Source: Algoriphagus lutimaris
GTDB lineage: Bacteria > Bacteroidota > Bacteroidia > Cytophagales > Cyclobacteriaceae
NCBI RefSeq assembly: GCF_017051705.1
Contig: NZ_JAFIDJ010000001.1
Span: forward strand, 2,075,786 to 2,139,785
Direction: 5' to 3'
DNA: 64,000 nucleotides
Both the position numbers and the translations under genes were made by a program. Position 1 is the first letter of the stretch, and every line of letters begins with the position of its first letter. This document shows positions 29,085 to 39,245 of this stretch, piece after piece. The notes under the pieces were generated by a model. The model was not told the DNA's origin, ran no database searches, and was given only the letters and a program-made list of their open reading frames with translations.

Positions 29085-32000
29085 CTAATCCAGCATTACT
29101 TTCGACTCAAAAGTTTTCCACTCTGTCTCCATAAATGATTCCACTGTTTTAGAAAAATCTTCTACCAGTTGGGAGGCAAAATCCAATGCTTCCTGATGCT
29201 GGACAGAGGGGGTTTGAGTTTGTGCTGCCGCAATTTTCAATACTTCCTGAACTTTTAAGTAAGGAGAAGATTCAAAGGATTGCCAAGCTCCTACTTGTCT
29301 TTCTGGCCTAGGAGTTTGTCCTTGGGCTCGAAGTACCTGGAGTTGTGCTTTCATGTTCTTAGCCAATTCTAAACTTGGATTCGTGTTTTCTCCTTCTTCT
29401 AATTTTTCAATCAGGTGGTCCACCTCCTTTGTTTTTTCATCAATCAACCCTAAGACCTCTGCAAGCTTATTCACCTGAAAATCAATGGATTTTCTATACT
29501 TGTACAGTTCCACATCTACCTTTGGATCCAGATTAAATCTGGGATCTGGAATTACCTGGACAGAGATGGAATCAAGATACTCCCCAAAGGAAAGTACTAT
29601 CTTATATTCTCCTGGCAAGACCGGAATGTCCCTTGAAAATTCATCGGTTCCTTTCGCTCTTAGAGAGGAAGAATGCTCATCCAATTTCCAAATTAGGTAG
29701 TTCAGCCCTTTTTCCAATTGAGAAGATTCGACTGTATTGATTAATCTATCTTCAGCATCATAAATCCTTGCAGTTACCAAACTATTTTGCAAAGGGATTT
29801 CTGACAAGTAAAATGGAATCTTCGTTTGCTGGAACACTTTATTTTCCCCTTCAAAAGTGGTATTAAAACCACTCCAAATATTTCCTGTAGGATTGATAAA
29901 TAAGCCTTTGACCTGGACTGCGTCATTCATAGGCAGTGCTGTAATTCCAGATTTAAGGCGATTTGAAGCTATTTCCCGAAGAGAAAGTAAATCATCTATG
30001 ATCCATATTGCTCTACCAAAAGTCCCGATTATCAGGGCTGACTCTGGTTCTTGAATTTTTAAATCCATGGTGGATACTGAGGGAAATCCATTTTGAAATT
30101 GCTCCCAACTTTCTCCTTCGTCGAAGCTTATCCATAATCCATGTTCGGTGCCAAGAAATACTAAATCGGACTCTTCTGGGTCTTGAATTACAGATAGCGC
30201 ATACCCTCGCACTTGATCTTCGTCTGCCATCCGATGCCAAGTATTCCCATAGTCTGTAGTTTTAAATAGATAAGGTGCATAATCACCCTTTCTATAATTA
30301 TTGACCACCATCCATGCTGCTCCTTCTTCAAACCTAGAAGCCTGAATTTGGGCAACCCAACCTTCTTCAGGCATTTCTTTGATAGTGGACGTAAGATTTT
30401 TCCAGGTCTTTCCTGCATCAGTAGTCAATTGTACTTGACCATCATCTGTTCCTACCCAAATAATTTGTTCATTTAAGCTACTTGGAGCAATTGTTAAAAT
30501 CGAATTGTAGCGTTCAGCTCCTGACACATCCAATGTCAGCCCACCATAGTCTGCCTTTTGATGGTCAGGATTATTGGTGGTCAAATCTGGAGAAATTATT
30601 TCCCAAGTGCGCCCTTTATCATGGGTCTTATGAACAAATTGAGATCCATAATACACTGAATTGGAATCAAAGGGATTCTTTGCAAATCCAGCATTCCAGT
30701 TAAACCGTAAACTAGTTGCTAAGTCCGGAGCCGGGGGTTGAATGCTGACATAGTATCCCGTTAATTTATCATATCGGTATAAATCACCATTTTGGGAAGA
30801 GCCATAACCAAACCTTGAATTATCTAGGTCTGGAGCAATATCAAAACCATCTCCTCCTACGAGGTATTGCCAATACAAGGTCCTTATTCCTCCACGCTTC
30901 CATGTATAGGCCGGGCCAGACCAATTGCCATTGTCCTGCATTCCACCATATACATTGTAAGGAACATCATGGTCTACACCCACATGATAAAATTGAGCTA
31001 CTGGAATAGACTCAGGAAAATACCAGCTTTTCCCATGGTCATAGGTGATTCCTAATCCCCCATCTCCCCCAATGATAAAATGGTGGGCATCGTTTGGATT
31101 GACCCAAAATGCATGAAAATCAGCATGAATTCCTTTGGTTTCATCAGCAGGGATCATGGGAACCGGATCAAATGATTTTCCTCCGTCATAACTCACCGAC
31201 AAAGGCTGGTAAATATTATACAGCCTGTCGGGGTCTTCGGTGTCAATGGCTAAATCCTGAAAATAAAAGGGTCTGTTATTTGCAAACTTTGGATCATCAT
31301 TAATCAACTGCCAGGTATTCCCTCCATTGTCACTCCTATAGATGGCATTTCTTTTCGCTTCTATTTTTGCATACATCCTTTCCGGATTGGACTGTGAAAT
31401 TGCCAAGCCAATTCTTCCTAACTCACCTACTGGAAGTCCTTCATTTTCCCCTTGTTGCTGCCAGGTTTCTCCTGCATCCTTTGTGACATAAAGACCTGAA
31501 CCAGAACCACCAGAAGTAAAATAATAGGGAGTTCGCTTATGCTCATATAATGCAGCAAAAAGCATATTTGGGTTTTCAGGATGCATGACTAAATCAGCAA
31601 TTCCCGATTGATTATTGGAAAACAAAATTTTCTCCCAAGTTTCCCCTCCGTCTGTAGTTTTATAAAGACCTCGATGTTCGTTGGCAGTGAATGGATCACC
31701 CATCGCTCCAACATACACTGTATTGGCATCCTCGGGGTCTATGATGATTCGATGAATGGTTTTGGTTTCTTCCAAGCCCATATGTTGCCAAGACTTTCCT
31801 CCATCTTGACTTTTAAACATTCCCATACCTAAGTTCATGGAGTTTCTGGGATTGCCCTCTCCTGTCCCTACCCAAATCACCTCCGGATTGCTTTGCTGGA
31901 TCGCCAAGGCTCCGATATTTTGTGTGGGTTGCTCGTCAAAGACTGGCTTCCATGCCGAACCCCCATTTTCTGATTTCCAAACCCCTCCTGAGGCTGCACC

Positions 32001-32180
32001 GACATACATGATTTTTGGATTTGAAGTAGCCACGGCTATAGTCGTAATTCTTCCACTCATATTAGCGGGCCCCACATTCCTGACATTCAAATTTTGAAGG
32101 CCAGAGAGGTCGGTGGATTGAGCAAAAACAGAATGGCCAATCACTACAAAAAGCAACAAAAAGGTAAGCTTAAACTTCAT
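29085..32180 (-). CDS. Exported VPS10/BNR-repeat beta-propeller protein
   Basis: A 1031-residue exported protein with signal peptide MKFKLTFLLLFVVIGHSVFAQ. The body has many Asp-box (BNR) motifs of the form S-x-D-x-G-x-x-W, for example KSQDGGKSWQ, KTTDGGETWE, RSDNGGNTWQ and THDKGRTWE, which build a large beta-propeller like sortilin/VPS10 or xyloglucanase-type proteins. The C-terminal ~250 residues form a non-propeller region with helices (VDVELYKYRKSIDFQVNKLA). Annotated relatives are called glycosyl hydrolases, but catalytic residues are not evident. The gene is solitary and convergent with the AKR-RidA gene. Binding or processing of an extracellular polymer is a guess. Confidence 0.85.
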   Translation of the reverse strand: MKFKLTFLLLFVVIGHSVFAQSTDLSGLQNLNVRNVGPANMSGRITTIAVATSNPKIMYVGAASGGVWKSENGGSAWKPVFDEQPTQNIGALAIQQSNPEVIWVGTGEGNPRNSMNLGMGMFKSQDGGKSWQHMGLEETKTIHRIIIDPEDANTVYVGAMGDPFTANEHRGLYKTTDGGETWEKILFSNNQSGIADLVMHPENPNMLFAALYEHKRTPYYFTSGGSGSGLYVTKDAGETWQQQGENEGLPVGELGRIGLAISQSNPERMYAKIEAKRNAIYRSDNGGNTWQLINDDPKFANNRPFYFQDLAIDTEDPDRLYNIYQPLSVSYDGGKSFDPVPMIPADETKGIHADFHAFWVNPNDAHHFIIGGDGGLGITYDHGKSWYFPESIPVAQFYHVGVDHDVPYNVYGGMQDNGNWSGPAYTWKRGGIRTLYWQYLVGGDGFDIAPDLDNSRFGYGSSQNGDLYRYDKLTGYYVSIQPPAPDLATSLRFNWNAGFAKNPFDSNSVYYGSQFVHKTHDKGRTWEIISPDLTTNNPDHQKADYGGLTLDVSGAERYNSILTIAPSSLNEQIIWVGTDDGQVQLTTDAGKTWKNLTSTIKEMPEEGWVAQIQASRFEEGAAWMVVNNYRKGDYAPYLFKTTDYGNTWHRMADEDQVRGYALSVIQDPEESDLVFLGTEHGLWISFDEGESWEQFQNGFPSVSTMDLKIQEPESALIIGTFGRAIWIIDDLLSLREIASNRLKSGITALPMNDAVQVKGLFINPTGNIWSGFNTTFEGENKVFQQTKIPFYLSEIPLQNSLVTARIYDAEDRLINTVESSQLEKGLNYLIWKLDEHSSSLRAKGTDEFSRDIPVLPGEYKIVLSFGEYLDSISVQVIPDPRFNLDPKVDVELYKYRKSIDFQVNKLAEVLGLIDEKTKEVDHLIEKLEEGENTNPSLELAKNMKAQLQVLRAQGQTPRPERQVGAWQSFESSPYLKVQEVLKIAAAQTQTPSVQHQEALDFASQLVEDFSKTVESFMETEWKTFESKVMLD

Positions 32181-32463
32181 TTGGGACAGGTGACGGGTTT
32201 TGGTAATCTAGATGAAATCTTCTAAAAGGTGTTGACATTTTCAACCTCGTTTTAGAGGAGTCAAGATAAAACAAAAATTAAAAAGGGTTCATTATCCTTT
32301 TTTGAAAACTCAAAAGACCATGTGATTGGTAAAATCTTTGTCCTAGAAATGGAACTTGTCCTTTAACTTCCCGATTTAAGAAATACTTATTCAAGAAATT
32401 TATAGGCAAAACTGATAAAAAAATCAGCGCTGACACTAATACGAAAGTTCTAATTCAATTGTG

Positions 32464-33276
32464 ATGAAACAATTTATTGAGTCTTTGGGAAACACTTCTA
32501 CCATGCCAGTTCTTTTTTTAGGTCATGGAAGCCCAATGAATGCCATTGAAGAAAATGAATTTGTGAAAGGGTTCAGGAAAGTATCCTCTGAAATAGAAAT
32601 GCCCAAAGCTATTCTGGTGGTTTCTGCTCATTGGGAAACTCTCGGAACCAAAGTCACTGCCATGGATTCACCTCCTACAATTCATGATTTTGGAGGATTT
32701 CCCAAAGCGTTGTACGAGGTCCAATATCCCGCACCCGGAAGCCCGGCTCTTGCCAAAGAAACCCAACAACTGATTAAAGGTACCGAGGTTCATTTGGATG
32801 ATCAATGGGGATTGGACCATGGGTCTTGGTCAGTAATCCGGCATATGTATCCTCAAGCAAATGTCCCTGTCATCCAAATGAGTATTGATTACAGAAAAAG
32901 CCCTCAGGAACATTATCAACTAGCACAGGAACTTCGAACATTACGGAACAAAGGAGTATTGATTGTAGGAAGTGGGAACTTAGTCCATAATTTACGAATG
33001 GTGGACTGGAGAAGACTAAACGAAAATTATGCTTTTGACTGGGCAGAGGAAGCAAGTCAAAAAATGACTGAATATATCTTGAATAGAGATCATGAAAACC
33101 TAATTCAGTTTTCTAAACAAGGAAGAGCATTCCAATTGTCAATTCCTACCCCGGAACATTATTTACCCCTTTTGTATACTTTGGGCTTACAGGATAAAAA
33201 TGAGGAGATTTCATTATTCAATGACAAACCTCTTGCAGGCTCATTAACCATGACCTCTGTAAAAATTGGAGTCTAA
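32464..33276 (+). CDS. ygiD: DODA-type extradiol dioxygenase (YgiD/4,5-DOPA dioxygenase-like)
   Basis: A 270-residue LigB-superfamily enzyme that splits aromatic catechols with a non-heme metal. Putative metal ligands include His21 (FLGHGSP) and His56 (VVSAHWET); further conserved His residues occur in LDHGSWSVIRHMYP and VHNLRMVDW. Length is normal for YgiD. I place the start at ATG 32464; GTG at 32461 directly precedes it in frame. The gene is monocistronic. The physiological substrate in such bacteria is not known, so the DOPA name reflects family only. Confidence 0.9.
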   Translation: MKQFIESLGNTSTMPVLFLGHGSPMNAIEENEFVKGFRKVSSEIEMPKAILVVSAHWETLGTKVTAMDSPPTIHDFGGFPKALYEVQYPAPGSPALAKETQQLIKGTEVHLDDQWGLDHGSWSVIRHMYPQANVPVIQMSIDYRKSPQEHYQLAQELRTLRNKGVLIVGSGNLVHNLRMVDWRRLNENYAFDWAEEASQKMTEYILNRDHENLIQFSKQGRAFQLSIPTPEHYLPLLYTLGLQDKNEEISLFNDKPLAGSLTMTSVKIGV

Positions 33277-33452
33277 ATCAGGACAGAGTGTATTAAAGAG
33301 AATTAGGATTCTTGCCATTGATTTTTGAATGTGTCTTTTAAATCAACCGCACACTTTTTCTTGAATTATCCTTAAAACCCTCACTTGGTGCTTTATACCA
33401 ACAAGAAAAAAATGTAACTTAAATAACATTTTAATTTTTAGACTTTTAGAAT

Positions 33453-34589
33453 ATGAAAAAGACATTGCATGATCACCTTTCTTTTACCGGAGAACCCAAA
33501 AACATACTTTCTTTAGATGGAGGAGGAATCCGAGGGGCATTAAGCTTGGGATACCTCAAAAAGATCGAAACCATTCTACAAAATAAGAAAGGCAAAGATT
33601 ATCTCTTGTGTGATCATTTTGATTTAATCGGTGGTACTTCCACGGGGTCCATTATTGCTACTGCTTTGGCAATAGGAATGAAAGTAGATGATATTAAAGA
33701 CCTCTATATGGATTTAGGAGGAAAGATTTTCGGTAAAAAATATAGCTTTTGGAATCCCCTTCAAACCTGGAAATTCTTGAAGGCCAACTACGATTATTCT
33801 GTGTTAGAAAAATCACTAAAAGGAGCTTTTGGAGATATTACCTTAGGTAGTGATCAAATCAAAACCGGACTTTGTATTGTCGCTAAAAGAGCTGACACCA
33901 ATAGCGTATGGCCCCTAATCAATCACCCCCTGGGGAAATTTTTTGACACCAGTTTGGGGAAAAATAAAAACATCCCGCTGTGGCAGGCTGTAAGGGCCAG
34001 TAGTGCTGCCCCTACTTATTTTGCCCCTCAAATGATTGATGTCGGTGACGGGCAACAAGCGGCATTTGTGGATGGTGGAGTGAGTATGGCAAACAATCCT
34101 GCCATGACCTTATTGATGGTTGCTACGTTAAGAGGATTCCCATTCCATTGGGAAATGGGAGAGGATAAATTAAGTGTGGTTTCTGTAGGAACAGGCTATA
34201 GTGTTTTCAAAAAACAAGTGGGTGAGATTAAAGAAGCCTGGATGAAAACTTGGGCTATGAATGTGCCGGATATGCTCATGCAAGATGCCAGCTGGCAAAA
34301 CCAAATTATGCTTCAATGGCTCTCCAACTCCCCTACCGCCCATTATATAGATATGGAAATTGAGACATTGAGAGATGATTACATCGGTGGCAAACCCATG
34401 ATCAAATATCTAAGATACAATTTCCCCATCACCGAAAATGAACTCAATGGCTTAGGATTGGGTAAAAATTATACAGAAAAAGAAGTAGCAAGTCTCATAG
34501 AAATGAGCAATGCTGAAAACCGGGAGGAACTCTATAAAATCGGTGAAGCTGCTGCCAAAGAATCCGTGAAAGATTATCACTTTGACTAA
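33453..34589 (+). CDS. Patatin-like phospholipase
   Basis: A 378-residue cytosolic lipid acyl hydrolase. The patatin signature elements are all present: oxyanion-hole loop GGGIRG (23-28), nucleophile Ser63 in GTSTG, and Asp207 of the catalytic dyad in DGG (VDGGVSMANNP). No signal peptide is visible. The protein resembles patatins used as effectors in CBASS-type defence systems (CapV), and it converges on a TRAFs-binding protein gene with 8 bases between the stops. No cyclic-nucleotide synthase gene is nearby, so a defence role is only a hypothesis; a housekeeping lipase role is equally possible. Confidence 0.92.
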   Translation: MKKTLHDHLSFTGEPKNILSLDGGGIRGALSLGYLKKIETILQNKKGKDYLLCDHFDLIGGTSTGSIIATALAIGMKVDDIKDLYMDLGGKIFGKKYSFWNPLQTWKFLKANYDYSVLEKSLKGAFGDITLGSDQIKTGLCIVAKRADTNSVWPLINHPLGKFFDTSLGKNKNIPLWQAVRASSAAPTYFAPQMIDVGDGQQAAFVDGGVSMANNPAMTLLMVATLRGFPFHWEMGEDKLSVVSVGTGYSVFKKQVGEIKEAWMKTWAMNVPDMLMQDASWQNQIMLQWLSNSPTAHYIDMEIETLRDDYIGGKPMIKYLRYNFPITENELNGLGLGKNYTEKEVASLIEMSNAENREELYKIGEAAAKESVKDYHFD

Positions 34590-34597
34590 CAATTTTC

Positions 34598-35938
34598 TCA
34601 ATTCTCTTTTAAAACCTGAATAACCTGCGCCACCCAATCACCTTGGGAATGATATAACTCAAGGTTATTGGCAGTGGATTCTGTTTGCCAGCTTTCATGG
34701 GCAGTCGCAATGGCATTGGATAAATATTTGAATGCTTTCTCTTTGTCATTTTGTAGGATGGCTAACTCCAAAAGACTAGCATGAGGCCAATAACCATCAA
34801 AATTTGAAGGCGCTTTTCTCATTGATACTTTTTCTTTCTTCGATAAATAGGTCAACACCGAATATTCTACCACATTGGCAAAACTAGCAGTATCCTGGTC
34901 TCCCCTTACAAATTTCAATGTAGCTGCATTTACTCCGGGATAAAAATCCCGTAAATCAGTCTGGAATCCCTCCGTATAGATGTCGATTGCCTTGTCCAAA
35001 AATCCTTTGGCCAAAAATTCATTTTGGCTTATCGCTTCCTTGTATTTATCCTTATAAATCCTTCCCAAAATCCCTAATGTCTCACTATTCGAACCTTTTT
35101 CACCCAAAATCCTAGTAAGTACATCTATGGCCTTATTTTTATTTCCTGAACGGTTTAATGCAAACCCGTACTGTTCTTGAACCAGTACAGTATTTCTTAA
35201 ATGATCAGGTAAAGATTCTATATAATTAACCATTTCCTGATAAGCATTTAAAGATCGGTACGCCAACATGAAATTAATTGCTAAAGAAGCATCCCAATCA
35301 TCTTTATCAGGAAGGCTTTCTTCCAGCTTTGCTAATTCTGCTGCTTTATCCAAGTTGGATTTTGACTCAACTACCTTTTGGATTAAATCACTGACATCAT
35401 TTTCCTGCTTCGCTTTTTCCCGGAGCATATCTACTTTGTCAGGGGAAAGATTGTGCTTGAATTCTATCCCATCCAACAATTGATAAACCGGGCTATCCGT
35501 CACCTTATTTTTCCTAACTCCAGCGATATATTCTTTTAAAGCTTCTTTTTTACTTTCCAATTCAGAAATTTCATCCTCCACAATGGTATATGGGAAACAC
35601 CGGACATCCACCAAATCAAATGGAATCTTAGTACTGGTTTCAAAAATACTAAAGGTAGTGTAGGGCTTAGCAGTGTACCGGATCCCTAATTCATAAAAAA
35701 CATTGGCATTGGCGGTCGTCAAATCAGCGATGGCAAAATCACACAGAATCAAGCGCTCGTACATGGGTTTATGGATAATTCCCCCCATCATTTCCTGATC
35801 TGCACGAATCGATTCCAAACCTGACTCCTCAATAACAGGCTTGATAAAATTCTCATATACCAAATCAAAATTGATGATCCTTCCAGTGGAATCTGGCTTT
35901 TTCCCAAATGGCATAATCACAAAACATAAAGGTTTCAT
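34598..35938 (-). CDS. Deoxyribosyltransferase-like / TRAFs-binding (DUF4071-type) TPR protein
   Basis: A 446-residue protein without signal peptide. The N-terminal ~125 residues have a Rossmann-like pattern of nucleoside deoxyribosyltransferase/TIR-like domains: FVIMPFG (6-12), RAD (45-47) and CDFAIADLTTANANVFYELG (66-85) with Glu83 at the place of a catalytic acid. The remainder is helical TPR-like (residues ~190-440), matching the MAP3K TRAFs-binding type domain. Proteins of this type occur in bacterial stress and conflict loci and are predicted to act on nucleotides or NAD-like ligands; direct evidence is lacking. Convergent with the patatin gene, so they are not in one operon. Confidence 0.8.
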   Translation of the reverse strand: MKPLCFVIMPFGKKPDSTGRIINFDLVYENFIKPVIEESGLESIRADQEMMGGIIHKPMYERLILCDFAIADLTTANANVFYELGIRYTAKPYTTFSIFETSTKIPFDLVDVRCFPYTIVEDEISELESKKEALKEYIAGVRKNKVTDSPVYQLLDGIEFKHNLSPDKVDMLREKAKQENDVSDLIQKVVESKSNLDKAAELAKLEESLPDKDDWDASLAINFMLAYRSLNAYQEMVNYIESLPDHLRNTVLVQEQYGFALNRSGNKNKAIDVLTRILGEKGSNSETLGILGRIYKDKYKEAISQNEFLAKGFLDKAIDIYTEGFQTDLRDFYPGVNAATLKFVRGDQDTASFANVVEYSVLTYLSKKEKVSMRKAPSNFDGYWPHASLLELAILQNDKEKAFKYLSNAIATAHESWQTESTANNLELYHSQGDWVAQVIQVLKEN

Positions 35939-36459
35939 AGCGTTGTGGTTTCAAGTAAAATCTTATTTCAACTTCTGTACTGAGTTATTCAGTAATTTTT
36001 GCCTCATTTATCGCCTTCAGAATACTAATTCTCTTTTCTGCTTTTTCACTATTCTATATTTAAAAGAATGCTAAAACAGCTGGTTAGTTAAAGCATAATA
36101 ATTTAAGAAAATTACATTTTTTCATTTTCCTAAACCTTACTGATTTTAAAGAAAAACACCATTCCTAGTACTTTGAAAAATCTCAAATAGAACGTCAATT
36201 CCTCCTTAAATAAAAGATTCATCTAAATAATAATATTTTTTTAAAATACTATATAACTATTTTTATGCATTAAAAACTAAATACGTCTCCTAATAACTAA
36301 TATAAATAATTAGTTTTCAGTTTTTTATATCAATAAAAAATTATTTCATTAAAAATATTGCATTTGTAATTTTATAACTTGAAATTGTATTTTAATAATT
36401 TTTTAATGTGAATTAATTCAATTGAAATATTATTTTTCTTCAATTTTTCTCTTTTTTAT
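35939..36459. other. AT-rich intergenic region before the TonB receptor
   Basis: About 520 bases, extremely AT-rich in the last 250 (long A/T runs). It lies between the divergent TRAFs-binding gene and the TonB-dependent receptor gene and must hold both promoters. No ORF or hairpin is convincing. Confidence 0.5.
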
Positions 36460-38862
36460 ATGAAACTGGTTTTCTTTTTTGCGGCATTACTTTTGACTTT
36501 GGATGTCAAAGGCCAATCAATCTCTGGAAAAGTACTCGAGCCATCTGGTATTCCTTTATCTTTTGCTAATGTACTTTTACTGACTCCTTCAGATTCTTCC
36601 TTGATCAAAGGTGCAGTTACAGACACCTTGGGCAACTTTATGATTTTTGAAGTACCCGATGGTAACTATCTTATTTCTGCCTCAATGATGGGATATAAGC
36701 AGGTTTATTTGCCACCTATCAGGATTGAAAGGGTTGCTTTAGAAGGTATTTCTATTCAACTTCAAGAAGACAGTCAACAGCTAGATGAAGTGATGGTCGT
36801 AGAAAAAAGACCATTTGTAGAACAATACATTGATAAAATGGTAGTCAATGTTTCAAATAGCATTATTGCCAGTGGCTCTACTGCTCTTGAGGTGTTAGAG
36901 AAAGCTCCAGGAGTCACAATTGACAGGCAAAACAATTCACTTCGATTGCGGGGAAAAGATGGAGTAATCGTCCAAATGGACGGAAAGCAAACCTATCTAT
37001 CTATGGAGGATTTGGTTATTTTGCTTAGTACTATGTCAAGCGATAATATTGATCAGATCGAGTTAATCACTAACCCTTCTGCGAAGTTCGATGCCGCAGG
37101 GAACTCAGGGATTATCAATATCAAATTGATGGAGAATAATGATATAGGTACAAATGGATCAATTTCATTTGGAGCTGGTACTGGACGCTTTGATAGAGAA
37201 AGAGGAAGCTTGCAAATTAACCATCGGGCAAAGAAAATCAATGTGTTTGGTAACTATAGTGCAAATGCAGGAGGCGGATATTTTGATTTGGATAGTAGGC
37301 AGTTTATTGAAAACGGAGAACAACAAAATTACATTGATCAAAAAACCTACATTATATTTGATAACTGGGGGCAAAACGCAAAAGCAGGAGCAGACTATTT
37401 CTTAGGAAAAAACACAACAATTGGTGTAGTTTGGACAGGATTCTGGAGTAATAATGGCGAAGATGGAACTGCCAGTAGCGATTTCCAAAGGAATAATGGC
37501 GACTATTATTTAGAAACAAGTACAGCCAAACAAATCAGTAACATCTCTAAAAACAATGTTGGCAACCTAAATTTACAACATAAATTTGGTGAAAATGGGG
37601 GGCAGCTTACTGCAGACTTTGATATTGGTCAATTTAAAAGACAATACTCAAATACATTACAGACTGATAGTCATACCCCTGAGGAACCTAATCAACCCAG
37701 GCAGGGTCTTTTAACTGAAATGCCAACTACTATCACAATCAGAACTGCTAAAGCTGATTATAGCCGTGTGGTTTTCAACGATTGGAATATGGAAGCTGGT
37801 CTTAAAACTGCTTATGTAAAGAGCGATAATGATTTGACTTTATCTCAAGGAGAAGAAGGAAACTTATTTGTAGACCCCATTTTATCAAACCATTTTATTT
37901 ATACTGAGAATGTAAATGCTGCATATATCAGCTTTTCCGGTAAACTAGGTGAATCCACCCAGGCACAAATGGGTTTAAGAGGAGAACATACAATTTCTGA
38001 GGGAAAATCTTTAAACTCGGAAAGTTCCGTTAAAAGAAATTATTTGAATGTCTTTCCCAGTGTATTTATCTCTAATAAATTATCCGAAAACCATGCACTG
38101 GTTCTTTCTTATAGTTATCGAATCAATCGACCCAGTTACCAATTCTTAAATCCCGCACGGTCTTATGTTGATCCCTTTTTATACAGCAGAGGAAATGCTT
38201 ACCTTCAACCAGAATACACCCATTTGCTTGAATTAAAGCACGGTTTCAAGGACAAATTATATACCTCCATAGGCGCAAGCTTTGTATCTGATTTGATATT
38301 CTACCTCATTCAGCCTGTGGATAGTATTCGTACTGAAAGGACTCCAGATAATGTGGGAACCTCGCAATCCTATAATATTACGATGAGTTATCCTCTTGCC
38401 ATCACGAAAGGATGGAATGCTCAATTGAATTTTACAGGATTTTATAGTCGGTTTGATTACCTCTATCAGGAAAATCCTATTATAGTGAAACAGATTTCCA
38501 GTAGGTTAAACATGTCTAATACCTTTGCATTCCAAAAAGGCTGGACAGGTGAGTTAACTGGATGGATTAGCTCCCCCTCTATCCAAGCTCTGGCTCGTGC
38601 TCCTTGGCTGGGTTCGCTTGACCTTGGTATTCAAAAATCATTTAGCCCAAAATTCAAAGCCAGATTGAGTATTCAAGATATTTTTCATACCAATAAGTTT
38701 ATCGGAAAAATAGATGTACCGGGCTTTAACTCAGACTATCGCCTCCAACTTGATACACGAGTAGCAATGATTAACCTTACCTATACGCTAGGCAACCAAG
38801 ATTTGAAAGCAGCTCGGCAAAGAAAACTTGGATCAGAAGAAGAGTCTCAGCGAACAAATTAA
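36460..38862 (+). CDS. TonB-dependent receptor / outer-membrane beta-barrel protein (PF14905-type)
   Basis: An 800-residue outer-membrane protein with a short signal peptide (MKLVFFFAALLLTLDVKGQS). Residues ~19-105 form a CarboxypepD_reg-like domain (ISGKVLEPSGIPLSFANVLL), residues ~110-225 a plug-like domain (STALEVLEKAPGV, GVIVQMDGKQTYL, NIDQIELITNPSAKFDAAG), and the rest a 20-plus stranded barrel. It lacks a partner SusD gene or regulator, so it is an orphan receptor whose ligand is unknown; this family is frequent in Bacteroidota. The gene has its own AT-rich leader and is followed by a hairpin at 38932-38967. Confidence 0.92.
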   Translation: MKLVFFFAALLLTLDVKGQSISGKVLEPSGIPLSFANVLLLTPSDSSLIKGAVTDTLGNFMIFEVPDGNYLISASMMGYKQVYLPPIRIERVALEGISIQLQEDSQQLDEVMVVEKRPFVEQYIDKMVVNVSNSIIASGSTALEVLEKAPGVTIDRQNNSLRLRGKDGVIVQMDGKQTYLSMEDLVILLSTMSSDNIDQIELITNPSAKFDAAGNSGIINIKLMENNDIGTNGSISFGAGTGRFDRERGSLQINHRAKKINVFGNYSANAGGGYFDLDSRQFIENGEQQNYIDQKTYIIFDNWGQNAKAGADYFLGKNTTIGVVWTGFWSNNGEDGTASSDFQRNNGDYYLETSTAKQISNISKNNVGNLNLQHKFGENGGQLTADFDIGQFKRQYSNTLQTDSHTPEEPNQPRQGLLTEMPTTITIRTAKADYSRVVFNDWNMEAGLKTAYVKSDNDLTLSQGEEGNLFVDPILSNHFIYTENVNAAYISFSGKLGESTQAQMGLRGEHTISEGKSLNSESSVKRNYLNVFPSVFISNKLSENHALVLSYSYRINRPSYQFLNPARSYVDPFLYSRGNAYLQPEYTHLLELKHGFKDKLYTSIGASFVSDLIFYLIQPVDSIRTERTPDNVGTSQSYNITMSYPLAITKGWNAQLNFTGFYSRFDYLYQENPIIVKQISSRLNMSNTFAFQKGWTGELTGWISSPSIQALARAPWLGSLDLGIQKSFSPKFKARLSIQDIFHTNKFIGKIDVPGFNSDYRLQLDTRVAMINLTYTLGNQDLKAARQRKLGSEEESQRTN

Positions 38863-39245
38863 AGGATAGTGAAATTGATGATAGATTGTTTAGAGAAACC
38901 TATTCAATAAAAATAAAATCACATGATATGTAGCTTTATTATTAGCTAGCGACCTAGCTAAAAAGCTGCGATATTCAACTATGGAAAAGAATAAACTTTA
39001 CATATTTTCAATATGTCCCATTCCAACACCTTAATTCGGATAGGTTCTTTTCGTATCTCTATTTCTATTTTCCTGTCAGCATAACACTAGCTTAAATCAG
39101 GTAATTATTTCTATAGATAGTCGGAGGATAATGATCGCATGGGAAGATCTCAAAGTATCCATGGAGTTTTCAAAAGCATCTTTAAAAAAAGAAGAATGAA
39201 AAGTCCCTTCATTGAAGATTACATTAAAAATTTCCTCCTTGCTAA
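38863..39245. other. Intergenic region between the TonB receptor and the symporter gene
   Basis: About 380 bases. It contains a hairpin (38932-38967, listed separately) and a 22-codon reading frame from ATG 39131 to the stop at 39197-39199 with a GGAGG-type sequence in front. That frame is too short to trust and may be chance or a gene remnant. Nothing else is recognised. Confidence 0.4.
38932..38967. terminator. Hairpin downstream of the TonB receptor gene
   Basis: TTAGCTAG (38942-38949) pairs perfectly with CTAGCTAA (38954-38961) around a 4-base loop, and AGCTTT/AAAGCT add an outer stem. There is no long T run, so it may be a weak terminator or 3'-end protecting structure. Confidence 0.35.

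Noticed and set aside
39131-39199. 22-codon frame with a Shine-Dalgarno-like GGAGG
   Set aside because: Too short for a supported gene; strong Shine-Dalgarno sites are uncommon in this phylum, and there is no conservation evidence.
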